Below are positions 53,201 to 61,767 of a stretch of DNA of 64,000 nt, in pieces. This DNA is from Sphingobium cyanobacteriorum (GTDB lineage Bacteria > Pseudomonadota > Alphaproteobacteria > Sphingomonadales > Sphingomonadaceae), in the NCBI RefSeq assembly GCF_030580935.1, contig NZ_JAUQOM010000005.1:124001-188000 (forward strand), in the 5' to 3' direction. Within the stretch, counting starts at the first letter, position 1. The number at the start of each line of letters is the position of its first letter. Position numbers and translations under genes: made by a program. The notes under the pieces were generated by a model, which was not told where the DNA came from, searched no databases, and saw only the letters and a list, made by a program, of their open reading frames with translations.

Positions 53201-54256
53201 CTACTGCCGCACATAGCTAATGAGCGCTTCGACATGCGCAATGGGGGTGTCGGGCAAAATGCCATGGCCAAGGTTCATGATATGCGGCCGGTCGGCAAAG
53301 GCGGCGCGGATCGTGTCGACAGCCTCCTCCACCGCGCGACCGCCGGCGATCAGCGCCAGCGGATCGAGATTGCCCTGCACCGGCATGCCCTTCGGCAGTG
53401 CCTGGTTCGCCCAATGGGGATCGATCGTTTCATCGACGCCGACCGCATCCACCCCGGTCTGGATGGCATAGTCGGCAAGTTTGGCGCCCGCACCCTTGGG
53501 GAAACCGATGATCGGGATGGTCGGGTGCAGCGCCTTGAGCCTCTCCACGATCGCCTTGTTCGGTTCGATCACCCAGCGCTGGAACTGGTGCGGGGCAAGG
53601 CTGCCGGCCCAACTGTCGAACAGTTGCACCGCCTCCACCCCGGCGTCGATCTGGCCGGAAAGATAGGTGACGGTCGCATCGACGATCGCGTCGATCAGCG
53701 CGGCGAAACGGTCGGGCTGCTGATAGGCCATGCGGCGGGCCGCGCCATGATCCTTGCTGCCCTGCCCCGCCACCATATAGGTCGCGACGGTCCAGGGACT
53801 GCCGGCAAAGCCCAGGAAGGTGACGGCAGGGTCCAGCGCCGCCTTCACCCGCCGCACCGTTTCATAGACCGCCTCGAAGCGGCTGAAATCGGGTTTCAGC
53901 GCCGACAGGTCGGTCTGGTCAAGGATCGGGGCGAGGCGCGGGCCTTCGCCGGCCTCGAACCAGAGATCCTGTCCCATCGCATAGGGCACGATCAAAATGT
54001 CGGAAAAGAGGATCGCGCCGTCGAACCCGAACCGGCGGAGCGGCTGGAGCGTGACTTCGGCGGCGGCTTCGCTGTCATAGACCAGTTCCAGAAATCCCCC
54101 TTTTTCCGCCCTGAGCGCGCGATATTCGGGGAGATAGCGGCCGGCCTGGCGCATCAGCCACATCGGCGGCACGGCAGGGCGCGCGCCATCAAGGACGGCA
54201 AGGAGCGGCTTTACCGCCAGACTGTCATTCCGGCTGGCCGGGGCGTCGAAGCGCAT
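53201..54256 (-). CDS. hemE: Uroporphyrinogen decarboxylase
   Basis: This 351-residue enzyme makes coproporphyrinogen III. The signature PPMWLMRQAGRYLPEYRALR is at residues 36-54 of the chain, GFDGAILFSDILIVPYAMGQ near 80 contains the active-site Asp, and GFAGSPWTVATYMV near 145 and the C-terminal GHGILPDTPIAHVEALI complete the barrel. Its ATG is at the left edge of the DnaA-box region, as in Caulobacter, where hemE borders the origin. Coupled with hemJ. Confidence 0.95.
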   Translation of the reverse strand: MRFDAPASRNDSLAVKPLLAVLDGARPAVPPMWLMRQAGRYLPEYRALRAEKGGFLELVYDSEAAAEVTLQPLRRFGFDGAILFSDILIVPYAMGQDLWFEAGEGPRLAPILDQTDLSALKPDFSRFEAVYETVRRVKAALDPAVTFLGFAGSPWTVATYMVAGQGSKDHGAARRMAYQQPDRFAALIDAIVDATVTYLSGQIDAGVEAVQLFDSWAGSLAPHQFQRWVIEPNKAIVERLKALHPTIPIIGFPKGAGAKLADYAIQTGVDAVGVDETIDPHWANQALPKGMPVQGNLDPLALIAGGRAVEEAVDTIRAAFADRPHIMNLGHGILPDTPIAHVEALISYVRQ

Positions 54257-54406
54257 CAGACTCTTCTCTCTATTATATTTAGATTCATAGGATGATGGAG
54301 ATAGTAGGGCGGTTGGCAGCGGGGTTTATGCGCTGTGCCCGCTTTTGCCAACAACTTGACTCACAAGAGTGACGCAAACCAGTCCGAGTCAGCCTTTCTG
54401 TCCCCG

Positions 54407-54415
54407 TTATCCACA
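54407..54415 (+). promoter_or_regulatory. DnaA box 1
   Basis: TTATCCACA, the perfect consensus 9-mer for DnaA binding, plus orientation. Confidence 0.8.
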
Positions 54416-54449
54416 GGCTGTGCATGGAAATAGGGGTCTGTTGAGGGCT

Positions 54450-54458
54450 TGTGGATAA
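54450..54458 (-). promoter_or_regulatory. DnaA box 2
   Basis: TGTGGATAA on the plus strand, i.e. a perfect TTATCCACA in minus orientation, 34 bp from box 1. Confidence 0.8.
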
Positions 54459-54518
54459 GAGTCAGGCCAGCGGGGACGGGAGAAAAGCGGGATTTCATCC
54501 CCGGATTCATCCCTTGAT

Positions 54519-54527
54519 TTATCCACA
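54519..54527 (+). promoter_or_regulatory. DnaA box 3
   Basis: A third perfect TTATCCACA in plus orientation, 17 bp before the ppsR start codon. Confidence 0.78.
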
Positions 54528-54543
54528 GCCCTCCAACAGAGAT

Positions 54544-55380
54544 ATGCCCATGGCGCGTATCCACCTGCATCTCCTTTCGGACTCCACCGGCGAAACGCTG
54601 GAGAATATCGCCAAGGCGGCGATCGGCCTGTTTGAAAATGTCGAAGCGATCCGCCATTTCTGGCCAATGGTGCGGTCCGATGTCCATCTCGACCGGATCA
54701 TGGAGGAAATCGCCGCCAATCCGGGGCTGGTGCTGTTCACGCTGACCAACCATCCGTTGCGCAAGCGGCTGGAGACGCGCTGCCGCGCGCTGGGCCTGCC
54801 CCATGTCGCTGCGCTGGACAGCGTGGCCGATGCGCTGTCCAACATATTGGGGCAGGAAACGCGGACCCGGCCGGGGCGCAAGCATATATTGGACGAGGCC
54901 TATTTCGCCCGGATCGAGGCGATCCAGTTCACCATCGCCCATGATGATGGCGTGGGGCATGAAAATTGGGAGGAGGCCGACATCGTGCTGGCGGGCGTGT
55001 CGCGCGCGTCCAAGACGCCGACCTCCATCTACCTCGCCAATCGCGGCTACAAGACCGCCAATATCCCGCTGGTGCCGGAATCGCCGCCGCCGCGCAATCT
55101 GTACGGGTTGAAACATCCCATGGTGGTGGGCCTGACCGTCAGCCCGGAACGGTTGATCCAGATCCGGCGCAACCGGCTGCTCTCGCTCAACCAGGCGCCG
55201 GAGACGGCCTATGTCGACAATGAGAAGGTGCAGGAGGAACTGGCCTTCGCCCGGCGCATGTTCGCCGACAATGGCTGGCCGGTGATCGACATGACCCGCC
55301 GGTCGATCGAGGAAGCGGCCGCGGCCATCATCAACCTGTTCAACGACCGCGAACTGGCCGAGGGAGGGCAGGGCGCATGA
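54544..55380 (+). CDS. ppsR: Pyruvate, phosphate dikinase regulatory protein (DUF299)
   Basis: This 278-residue kinase/phosphorylase controls phosphoenolpyruvate synthase or pyruvate-phosphate dikinase. It has IHLHLLSDSTGETLENIAKA at the start, the nucleotide-binding loop LAGVSRASKTPTSIYLANRG near residue 155, and NIPLVPESPPPRNLY after. ATG 54544 or 54550 can start it; the frame reading further upstream crosses the DnaA boxes. It is the first gene right of the origin and overlaps maf by 4 nt. Confidence 0.9.
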   Translation: MPMARIHLHLLSDSTGETLENIAKAAIGLFENVEAIRHFWPMVRSDVHLDRIMEEIAANPGLVLFTLTNHPLRKRLETRCRALGLPHVAALDSVADALSNILGQETRTRPGRKHILDEAYFARIEAIQFTIAHDDGVGHENWEEADIVLAGVSRASKTPTSIYLANRGYKTANIPLVPESPPPRNLYGLKHPMVVGLTVSPERLIQIRRNRLLSLNQAPETAYVDNEKVQEELAFARRMFADNGWPVIDMTRRSIEEAAAAIINLFNDRELAEGGQGA

Positions 55381-55982
55381 TCGTGCTGGCGTCGCAAAGC
55401 GCGAGCCGCCGGGCGCTGCTGACCGCCGCGCAGGTGCCGTTCGAGGCGCTGTCGCCCGGCGTGGACGAGGAAGCGGCGAAAGAGGCGCTGCGTTCGGACG
55501 GTCTGGATGCGCGCGCGCTGGCCGATGCGCTGGCGGAACTGAAGGCGCTCAAGGTGTCGCGCCGGGTGCCGGGCGCGCTGGTGCTGGGCTGCGACCAGAC
55601 GCTGAGCATCGGCGATGGCGACGGGCGCGGCGCGATGATCGACAAGGCAGTCGACCGGGCCGATGCCGAACGGATATTGCGCCTGCTGTCGGGCCGGGTG
55701 CATCATCTTCACAGCGCGGCGGTGATCGTGCTGAACGGCGAGCCGATCTGGCGCCATGTCGAGCGGGTGCGGATGACGGTGCGGTCGCTGTCCGATGCAT
55801 TCATCACCGCTTATCTGGACGCGGACTGGGACGCATTGCGCTGGTGCGTGGGCTGTTACCGGATCGAGGGGCCGGGGGTGCAGATATTCAGCAAGGTGGA
55901 GGGCAGCCAGTTTGCGATTCAGGGCCTGCCGCTGCTGCCTTTGCTTGACTTTCTGCGTGTGCGCGGCGTTTTGGCGGCATGA
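55377..55982 (+). CDS. maf: Maf-like nucleotide pyrophosphatase
   Basis: This 201-residue protein hydrolyses non-canonical or free nucleoside triphosphates. It opens with IVLASQSASRRALLTAAQVP, the Maf phosphate-binding start, then LGCDQTLSIG with the catalytic Asp and GCYRIEGPGVQIFSKVEGSQ near the end, with GLPLLPLLDFLR as C-terminal signature. It starts 4 nt inside the ppsR stop and ends 4 nt into aroE, so the run is coupled. Confidence 0.9.
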   Translation: MIVLASQSASRRALLTAAQVPFEALSPGVDEEAAKEALRSDGLDARALADALAELKALKVSRRVPGALVLGCDQTLSIGDGDGRGAMIDKAVDRADAERILRLLSGRVHHLHSAAVIVLNGEPIWRHVERVRMTVRSLSDAFITAYLDADWDALRWCVGCYRIEGPGVQIFSKVEGSQFAIQGLPLLPLLDFLRVRGVLAA

Positions 55983-56806
55983 CCGACAGCCTCCCCTATG
56001 CCGAAGTGATCGGCGATCCGATCGACCACAGCAAGTCGCCGCTGATCCATAATTTCTGGCTCGATGCGCTCAATATCGAGGCGGAATACAGGAAAACCCA
56101 TGTAACGCCGCAGGGATTGGCCGCTTATTTCCTGATGCGGCGCGCCGATCCCGACTGGCTGGGCTGCAACGTCACCATTCCGCACAAGATCGCGGTGATG
56201 GATTATGTCGACGATCCGGGCGGGGTGCAGGAACGGATCGGCGCGATCAACACGATCGCGAGCGAAACCGGCGGGCCGCTGATCGGCACCAACACCGATG
56301 CCGGGGGTTTCCTCCAGCCCTTGCTGCGCGACAAATGGAGGGGGCAGCGCGCGGTGCTGGTCGGCGCGGGCGGCGCGGCGCGCGCGATCCTGTTCGCACT
56401 CACCAGCCTGGGCGTGCCGGACATCACGATCCTGGCGCGGGATCGCGCCAAGGGGCAGGCACTGCTCGACCGGGCAGGGGTGAAGGGCCGGGCGATCGGC
56501 CTGGGCGATGCGTTGCCCGCCGCCGACCTGCTGGTCAATGCGACCTCGCTGGGCATGGTCGGCCAGCCGGCGCTGGCGCTGGACCTGGCCCCGCTCGCCG
56601 CCGATGCGACGGTGTATGACATCGTCTATGCGCCGCTGGAGACGGGCCTGCTCAAGGCGGCGCGGGCGCGGGGCCTCAAGACGCTCGACGGGCTTGAGAT
56701 GCTGATCGGGCAGGCGGCACTGGCGTTCGACATCTTCTTCGATGCGCAGGCGCCGCGCGAACTGGATGCGGAATTGCGCGCGCTGTTGCTGGCGGCCCAG
56801 GATTGA
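55979..56806 (+). CDS. aroE: Shikimate dehydrogenase
   Basis: This 275-residue NADP enzyme reduces 3-dehydroshikimate. Seen are VIGDPIDHSKSPLIHNFWLDAL with the shikimate-binding Ser residues, GCNVTIPHKIAVMDYVD with the catalytic Lys, GTNTDAGGFL, and the cofactor loop LVGAGGAARAILFAL. Length is typical. Part of the maf-aroE-coaE-dnaQ run beside the origin. Confidence 0.93.
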   Translation: MTDSLPYAEVIGDPIDHSKSPLIHNFWLDALNIEAEYRKTHVTPQGLAAYFLMRRADPDWLGCNVTIPHKIAVMDYVDDPGGVQERIGAINTIASETGGPLIGTNTDAGGFLQPLLRDKWRGQRAVLVGAGGAARAILFALTSLGVPDITILARDRAKGQALLDRAGVKGRAIGLGDALPAADLLVNATSLGMVGQPALALDLAPLAADATVYDIVYAPLETGLLKAARARGLKTLDGLEMLIGQAALAFDIFFDAQAPRELDAELRALLLAAQD

Positions 56807-56819
56807 GAGCAAGGAAGCG

Positions 56820-57413
56820 ATGAAGATCTATGGCCTGACCGGATCCATCGGCATGGGCAAGTCGGCGGTGGCGGCGATGTTGCGGCGCGAGCGCGTGCCT
56901 GTGTTCGACGCCGACGCCGAGGTGCATCGCCTGCAGGGACCGGGCGGCGCGCTGTTGCCCGCGATCGAGGCGCGCTTTCCCGGTACCACCGGGCCGCAGG
57001 GCGTCGACCGGGCGAAGCTGGGCGCGGCGGTGTTCGGCCATCCGGCCGAGCGCCGCGCGCTGGAGGCGATTGTCCACCCCGCCGTGCGCGCCGCGCGCAA
57101 GACCTTCCTGCGGCGGCATCGGTCGCGCGGCTTCGTGGTTCTGGACATTCCCCTGCTGTTCGAGACGCACGGGCACAAGGGACTGGACGGCGTGATCGTC
57201 GTCACCGCCCCGGCATGGAAACAGCGCAAGCGGGTGCTGGCCCGGCCGGGGATGAGCGCGGCAAAATTCCGCCAGATCGTCCATCTGCAAACCCCCGATG
57301 CAGAAAAGCGGCTTCGCGCCGACCATATCATCCATACGGGCACGACATTCGCCGCGACCCGCGCACAGGTAAGGCGTCTGGTCGCTTGCCTTGCGCGCAA
57401 GACAGGCAGATAA
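56820..57413 (+). CDS. coaE: Dephospho-CoA kinase
   Basis: This 197-residue kinase performs the last step of coenzyme A synthesis. The P-loop YGLTGSIGMGKSAVAAML is at the N-terminus, FDADAEVHRL follows, and VLDIPLLFET near residue 103 is the substrate-binding segment. AAGGA lies before ATG 56820, 13 bp after the aroE stop. Its C-terminal segment (DHIIHTGTTFAATRAQV) matches the family end. Confidence 0.92.
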   Translation: MKIYGLTGSIGMGKSAVAAMLRRERVPVFDADAEVHRLQGPGGALLPAIEARFPGTTGPQGVDRAKLGAAVFGHPAERRALEAIVHPAVRAARKTFLRRHRSRGFVVLDIPLLFETHGHKGLDGVIVVTAPAWKQRKRVLARPGMSAAKFRQIVHLQTPDAEKRLRADHIIHTGTTFAATRAQVRRLVACLARKTGR

Positions 57414-57445
57414 GGGATCGCCCACAGAGTCGAATGAAGAGGGCG

Positions 57446-58138
57446 ATGCGCGAGATCATTTTCGATACCGAAACGACAGGATTCGATCCGGCATCCGGCG
57501 ACCGGCTGGTCGAGATCGGGTGCATCGAACTTATCAACCGGGTGCCAAGCGGCCGGACCTTCCACGCTTATTATCATCCCGAACGCGACATGCCGATGGC
57601 GGCCTATAATGTGCATGGGCTATCGGCCGATTTCCTGGCCAAATATCCGGTATTTGCCCATGGCGCGGCGGACCTGCTGGCCTTTCTGGAGGACAGCCCG
57701 CTGGTCGCGCACAATGCGCGGTTCGACTTCGGATTCCTCAATCACGAACTCAAGCTGTGCGGCCATCCCGAAGTGTCGATGGACCGGATGATCGACACCG
57801 TCGCGATCGCCCGCACGCTGCATCCCGGCGCCAAGCACAGCCTGGACGCGCTCTGCACCCGTTACGGCATCGACCGCAGCCATCGCGTCAAGCATGGCGC
57901 GCTGCTCGACGCGGAATTGCTGGCGCAACTCTATATCGAACTGACCGGCGGCCGGCAGATCGGCCTGGGTCTGGCACAGGAGGAGGATAAAGCGATCGTC
58001 AGGGTGGAACTGTCGGATAGTTCCGTTGTTCGCCCTGTTCGTCCCGCGCGCGTCTTTGCGGCGAGCGCGGAAGAACTGGAACGGCACGCAGCGTTCGTCG
58101 CGACGCTGAAAGAGCCGCTCTGGTTGCAGGGGGCATAG
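57446..58138 (+). CDS. dnaQ: DNA polymerase III epsilon subunit (proofreading exonuclease)
   Basis: This 230-residue 3'-5' exonuclease proofreads replication. Exo motifs are intact: EIIFDTETTGFDP (Exo I), LVAHNARFDFGFLNHEL (Exo II) and HGALLDAELLAQLY (Exo III with its His). The C-terminus extends into a polymerase-binding tail (ASAEELERHAAFVATL). AAGAGG stands 5 nt before ATG 57446; ATG 57434 is an alternative. Position next to coaE is the conserved alphaproteobacterial order. Confidence 0.93.
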   Translation: MREIIFDTETTGFDPASGDRLVEIGCIELINRVPSGRTFHAYYHPERDMPMAAYNVHGLSADFLAKYPVFAHGAADLLAFLEDSPLVAHNARFDFGFLNHELKLCGHPEVSMDRMIDTVAIARTLHPGAKHSLDALCTRYGIDRSHRVKHGALLDAELLAQLYIELTGGRQIGLGLAQEEDKAIVRVELSDSSVVRPVRPARVFAASAEELERHAAFVATLKEPLWLQGA

Positions 58139-58212
58139 ACCGCACTGGCCTCATGCCTCCACGCCAACCGGGCCGCTTTCCTGGCGACCCGGCAAGAACA
58201 AGGAGAAGGCAT

Positions 58213-58815
58213 ATGGATATTCGTGTTTCCGGGCATCAGGTCGAAACGGGCGACGCGCTCAAGCAGCATGTCTATGACCGTTTGGAGGCGGTGGCCGAGA
58301 AATATTTCTCCCGCACGATTTCCGCCCAGGTGACTTTTCGCAAGGCACCCCATGGCGCCTTTCACTGCGATATCGTCTGTCATGTCATGACCGGCCTGAT
58401 CCTGAAGGGCGCAGGCGAAGCGCAGGAGGCGCATCCCGCTTTCGACCAGGCATCGGACCGGATCGAGAAACAACTGCGCCGCTACATGCGCCGGCTGAAG
58501 GATCGCAGCGTCCAGGCGGCTGCCGCGGAGGCGCAGCGTGCCAATGGCTACAGCGTCGATGATATTGACGGGGCGGGCTACACCATCTTTGCCGCGACCG
58601 CCGATGAAGAGGATGAACCGACCGACGCCCCCCTGATCGTCGCGGAAACCCGTGTCGATATTCCAGAGGCCAGCGTGTCGGACGCGGTGATGATGCTGGA
58701 TCTGCGCAACACCAACGCGCTGTTGTTCCTCAACGCCGGCACGGCCGCCTATAATATGGTCTATCGCCGCCATGACGGAACGATCGGCTGGGTCGAGCCG
58801 CGCGCGCTGGCCTGA
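58213..58815 (+). CDS. hpf: Long-form ribosome hibernation promoting factor
   Basis: This 200-residue protein binds resting ribosomes. The N-terminal beta-alpha domain reads MDIRVSGHQVETGDALKQHV and includes SAQVTFRKAPHGAFHCDIV; the C-terminal dimerisation domain from about 140 has SVSDAVMMLDLRNTNALLFLNAGT and VVYRRHDGTIGW-like NMVYRRHDGTIGWVEPR. Long HPF alone pairs ribosomes as 100S particles. AAGGAGAAGG precedes ATG 58213. In alphaproteobacteria hpf normally stands between rpoN and ptsN; here ptsN follows but rpoN is absent upstream. Confidence 0.92.
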   Translation: MDIRVSGHQVETGDALKQHVYDRLEAVAEKYFSRTISAQVTFRKAPHGAFHCDIVCHVMTGLILKGAGEAQEAHPAFDQASDRIEKQLRRYMRRLKDRSVQAAAAEAQRANGYSVDDIDGAGYTIFAATADEEDEPTDAPLIVAETRVDIPEASVSDAVMMLDLRNTNALLFLNAGTAAYNMVYRRHDGTIGWVEPRALA

Positions 58816-58827
58816 CCTGTCCAGGAC

Positions 58828-58885
58828 GCCCGGCCCCTTGCCTTGACCTGCCGGTGCAGGGGGCTTATGGGGCCGGGCTTTCATT
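58828..58885 (+). terminator. Hairpin between hpf and ptsN
   Basis: GCCCGGCCCC (58828-58837) and GGGGCCGGGC (58869-58878) form a perfect 10-bp stem with a 31-nt loop followed by TTTCATT. The long loop and short T-run suggest partial termination after hpf. Confidence 0.45.
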
Positions 58886-58940
58886 GTCCGAAGATCGCGC
58901 GCTGACTATGCCCGCGCGGCTCGGCCGTTTCGGATAGACC

Positions 58941-59408
58941 ATGGTTCATTTCAACGACATCGTTTCGCCCGAAGCGCTCGCCACCGGGTTGGCGGCGAAC
59001 GGGAAGAAGGCGCTGTTCCAGAAGATCGCGGCGCTGGCTGCCTGTGCCTATGGGCTGGACGCCGATGAGGTGGGCGACGCCCTGTTCGAGCGCGAGCGGC
59101 TGGGGTCGACCGGCTTTGGCGGCGGGGTCGCGATTCCCCATGCCAAGATTCCCGGCCTTGACAAGATGTGCGGCGTGGTCGTGCTGCTCGACCCGGCGGT
59201 GCCGTTCGATGCGGTCGATGACGCGCCGGTGGATGTGGTGTTCGCCCTGCTCTCCCCGGTCGACAGTGGCGCGGAACATTTAAAGACGCTGGCGCGCGTG
59301 TCGCGCTACCTGCGCGATGACACTGTGGTCGCGCGGCTGCGTGGCGCCAAGTCGACCGGCGCCCTCCACGCGCTGCTGGCTGGCGGCGAGGCGCGTGACG
59401 CAGCCTGA
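58941..59408 (+). CDS. ptsN: Nitrogen PTS enzyme IIA (PtsN)
   Basis: This 155-residue EIIA-Ntr regulator carries the phosphorylated His in GGVAIPHAKIPGLDKM near residue 66, after LFERERLGSTGFG, and ends with LARVSRYLRDDTVVARLRGA. It receives phosphate from the PTS-Ntr chain and modulates potassium transport and stress responses rather than sugar import. It follows hpf, the usual pairing. Its end overlaps the thioesterase gene by 14 nt. Confidence 0.92.
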   Translation: MVHFNDIVSPEALATGLAANGKKALFQKIAALAACAYGLDADEVGDALFERERLGSTGFGGGVAIPHAKIPGLDKMCGVVVLLDPAVPFDAVDDAPVDVVFALLSPVDSGAEHLKTLARVSRYLRDDTVVARLRGAKSTGALHALLAGGEARDAA

Positions 59409-59856
59409 CGCGCCCAGCGGCGAAGCGGCGCATTTTCGCGCGCTGGAGCAGCTTTACAGGTCAGCGCCGATCAACCGGCTGTTCCGGTCGGACCTGGCCA
59501 TAACCGAAGCCGGCCGTTCGGTCATCGATTTCGATGTCGATGAAAGCCAGTTCCACGCCGCCGGCGCGGTGCATGGCACCGTTTATTTCAAGATGCTGGA
59601 CGATGCCGCCTTCTATGCCGCCAACAGCCTGGTCAGTGACCGTTTCCTGCTGACCACGGCGTTCAACCTGCTGTTCACCCGGCCGATCGGGCCGGGGCGG
59701 ATTCGTGCCGAGGGCCGGTGGATCAGCGGCAAGCGTCGCGTGTTCGTGGCCGAAGCGAGCCTGATCGATGCGGATGGCGAGGAAGTCGGGCGCGGCACCG
59801 GCACCTTCATGCGGTCGCAATTTCCGCTCTCGTCCCTGCCCGGCTATGGTCGCTGA
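59395..59856 (+). CDS. PaaI-type hotdog-fold thioesterase
   Basis: This 153-residue protein has the hotdog thioesterase pattern: FHAAGAVHGTVYFKMLDDAAFYAANSLV around residues 53-80 and FTRPIGPGRIRAEGRWISGKRRVFVAEASLID after. It would hydrolyse an acyl-CoA, with substrate unknown. The start is GTG 59395 with GGCGAGG upstream, inside the ptsN end, giving translational coupling. Alphaproteobacterial ptsN is frequently followed by such a gene. Confidence 0.83.
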   Translation: MTQPDAPSGEAAHFRALEQLYRSAPINRLFRSDLAITEAGRSVIDFDVDESQFHAAGAVHGTVYFKMLDDAAFYAANSLVSDRFLLTTAFNLLFTRPIGPGRIRAEGRWISGKRRVFVAEASLIDADGEEVGRGTGTFMRSQFPLSSLPGYGR

Positions 59857-60187
59857 GGCGCGGCTGACCAGCGCCATGCTGGTCGGGGCGTTGCGCCGGC
59901 GGGTGTCGGCGGCGGGGGGCTTTGCCACGATCCTGGTCAGGGGCGACGAGATCAGCGGCGTGATTTTGGTCCAGGCGCTTGAAAAAGGGCAGGATTGCGG
60001 TCTTTTTGAGCGTGTGCCGAACCTGGACGGCGGTTATGCGTTGATGCGCTGTGGACCCGCGCCGGAGGACGGTCAGGAGGCGCTGGCCCATTATGTGGCG
60101 CGTCGTCGCAGGGCGGACCCCGACCTGTGGATAATCGAACTCGACATCCCGGAAGCAGAACGGTTCGCCGCTGAAACGATCTGCTGA
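59846..60187 (+). CDS. DUF1491 family protein
   Basis: This 113-residue protein matches DUF1491: LTSAMLVGALRRRVSAAGGFATILVRGDEISGVILVQ at the N-terminus and DPDLWIIELDIPEAERFA at the C-terminus. Function is unknown; the family is restricted to alphaproteobacteria and usually lies near ptsN or a thioesterase gene. Its ATG overlaps the thioesterase end by 11 nt. Confidence 0.83.
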   Translation: MVAEARLTSAMLVGALRRRVSAAGGFATILVRGDEISGVILVQALEKGQDCGLFERVPNLDGGYALMRCGPAPEDGQEALAHYVARRRRADPDLWIIELDIPEAERFAAETIC

Positions 60188-60367
60188 TCGTTGACTCATC
60201 GTTCCGATCTGGGCAAAGGCCCCCGCACGCCAACGCGCAGGTTGCCACATTCGCCCATTGGGGGGCGGGCGGGGTAAACACGCAGACGGGGGGCGGCCGG
60301 TCGTCGCGGTGAATATGCGTTAAAAGAGACGACGTCCTGGCCAAGAACCGCATGTTTTTGAGCTGTA

Positions 60368-61030
60368 ATGAGTTTTCGTCTGAAAGCTGCGATTGCCGCA
60401 GCCTTTGCCCTGTCCGCCGCCGCTGCGGTCACGGCGTCCGACATGTCGATCGCAGGTGAATCGATTCCGTCGGCTACCTCTGTTCCAGCGCCCTCCCAGG
60501 CGCCTTCAGCCGGCTCTCCGCCCGCCGTCATCTTCGCCGCGCCGCGTGAAGTCACGCAGCCGCTGGCCACCGCCCCCAAGGGCGACACCATGATTTCCCC
60601 CGACTCCCATGTCCCGGCAACCAGCCTCGCTGCTCTGGTCGACGCCCAAGGCGCGCCTGAGGAGCTGGATGGCGACATGAAATGCCTGGCCGGAGCGGTC
60701 TATTTCGAATCCAAGGGCGAAAGCCTGGAAGGCCAGTTGGCCGTCGCGCGCGTGATCATCAACCGCGCCAAGTCCGGCCGGTTCGCCGACAGCCTGTGCG
60801 GCGTCGTCTATCAGCCGAGCCAGTTCAGCTTCGTGCGCGGCCATGCCATGCCCCCTATCCGCCTGGACAGCCGCGCCTGGCGCGAAGCCGTCGCCATCGC
60901 CCAGATCGCGGCGCAGGATAGCTGGGATAGCCTGGCCGAAGGCGCGCTTTTCTTCCACGCTCGCCGCGTCGCGCCGGGCTGGGGCAAGGCCAGGCTGGCG
61001 TCGATCGACAATCATATCTTCTATCGCTGA
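60368..61030 (+). CDS. SleB-type cell wall hydrolase
   Basis: This 220-residue exported protein has a signal peptide (LKAAIAAAFALSAAAAVTAS), a Pro/Ala/Ser-rich linker to about residue 95, and a hydrolase domain CLAGAVYFESKGESLEGQLAVARVIINRA with the catalytic Glu, then GVVYQPSQFSFVRGH. This is the Hydrolase_2 (SleB/CwlJ-type) fold that trims peptidoglycan. A strong terminator follows at 61081. Confidence 0.88.
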   Translation: MSFRLKAAIAAAFALSAAAAVTASDMSIAGESIPSATSVPAPSQAPSAGSPPAVIFAAPREVTQPLATAPKGDTMISPDSHVPATSLAALVDAQGAPEELDGDMKCLAGAVYFESKGESLEGQLAVARVIINRAKSGRFADSLCGVVYQPSQFSFVRGHAMPPIRLDSRAWREAVAIAQIAAQDSWDSLAEGALFFHARRVAPGWGKARLASIDNHIFYR

Positions 61031-61080
61031 GCGACATGAAGCGCCCGCCGTTGCGTGCGGGCGCCTGTCGCAGGAAATCG

Positions 61081-61120
61081 AAAGGCCGGTTCGGAATGTC
61101 CGAATCGGCCTTTTCTTTTG
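61081..61120 (+). terminator. Rho-independent terminator after the SleB-type gene
   Basis: AAAGGCCGGTTCGGA-ATG-TCCGAATCGGCCTTTT forms a long, nearly perfect stem followed by TTTTCTTTT. A second hairpin, GCGCCCGC...GCGGGCGC (61041-61064), precedes it. Confidence 0.85.
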
Positions 61121-61146
61121 TTCCTGACTTGTTCTAATGTCGGGGC

Positions 61147-61641
61147 ATGACCAGCCTGGCCGCCGATTCCTGTTCCCCCCTGACCGACGGCACCGCGCTG
61201 GCGGTGGCGCGTGGCACGCTGCGCCTCTTCTTCCGCCACGACATGAGCGGCATTTTGGAGGTGCCGCTGCCCAATGGCCGGCGTGCCGACATCATGGCGA
61301 TCGACGGGGCGGGGCGGCTGACCATCGTGGAGATCAAGTGCAGCCGCGCCGATTTGCTGGGCGACATGAAATGGCCCGACTATTTCGACTATTGCGACCG
61401 TTATTATTGGGCGGTGCCGATGGGGTTCGACCTCAGCCTGTTCGACAGCGAGGCGCTCTGGCCCGCCCGCACCGGCCTGATCGTCGCGGACCAATATGAC
61501 GCCGAACTGGTCCGCCCTGCCCCTGTCGAGCCGCTGGCCGCGGCGCGCCGCAAGGCGGAGACGCTGCGCTTCGCCCGCCGCGCCGCGCGCCGGTTGACGG
61601 CGCTGAGCGACCCGGACCATGCGGCGGAACTGGGGTGGTAG
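61147..61641 (+). CDS. mmcB: MmcB family putative DNA repair protein
   Basis: This 164-residue protein is a PD-(D/E)xK-like nuclease relative: LPNGRRADIMAIDGAGRLTIVEIKCSRADLLGDMKWPDYFDYCDRYYWAVP holds Asp, Glu and Lys of the nuclease motif near residues 48-66. MmcB is tied to mutagenic or mitomycin-C damage repair in Caulobacter and its relatives. No operon partner is evident; it follows a strong terminator. Confidence 0.88.
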   Translation: MTSLAADSCSPLTDGTALAVARGTLRLFFRHDMSGILEVPLPNGRRADIMAIDGAGRLTIVEIKCSRADLLGDMKWPDYFDYCDRYYWAVPMGFDLSLFDSEALWPARTGLIVADQYDAELVRPAPVEPLAAARRKAETLRFARRAARRLTALSDPDHAAELGW

Positions 61642-61767
61642 GCGGATATGTATTTTGCGTTTTAGACCGCATCCCCTTGGCCATCACCCCAGCCTGCGGG
61701 GGGTGACGGGATTTGTACCGCGCGTCTTGCGGAAAGACTCTTGCAAAGCAGTCTTACCGTCAGTCCT

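Larger units (their letters stand above)
54257..54543. other. Predicted chromosomal replication origin (oriC)
   Basis: This 287-bp gap between divergent hemE and ppsR holds three perfect 9-mer DnaA boxes (54407-54415, 54450-54458 reversed, 54519-54527) and an AT-rich stretch CTATTATATTTAGATTC (54270-54286) able to serve as the unwinding element. The flanks, hemE on one side and ppsR-maf-aroE-coaE-dnaQ on the other, are the known order at origins of Caulobacter-type bacteria. Genes to the right all run away from the gap and most on the left also do. No CtrA-type TTAA-N7-TTAA pair was noticed. Confidence 0.75.
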
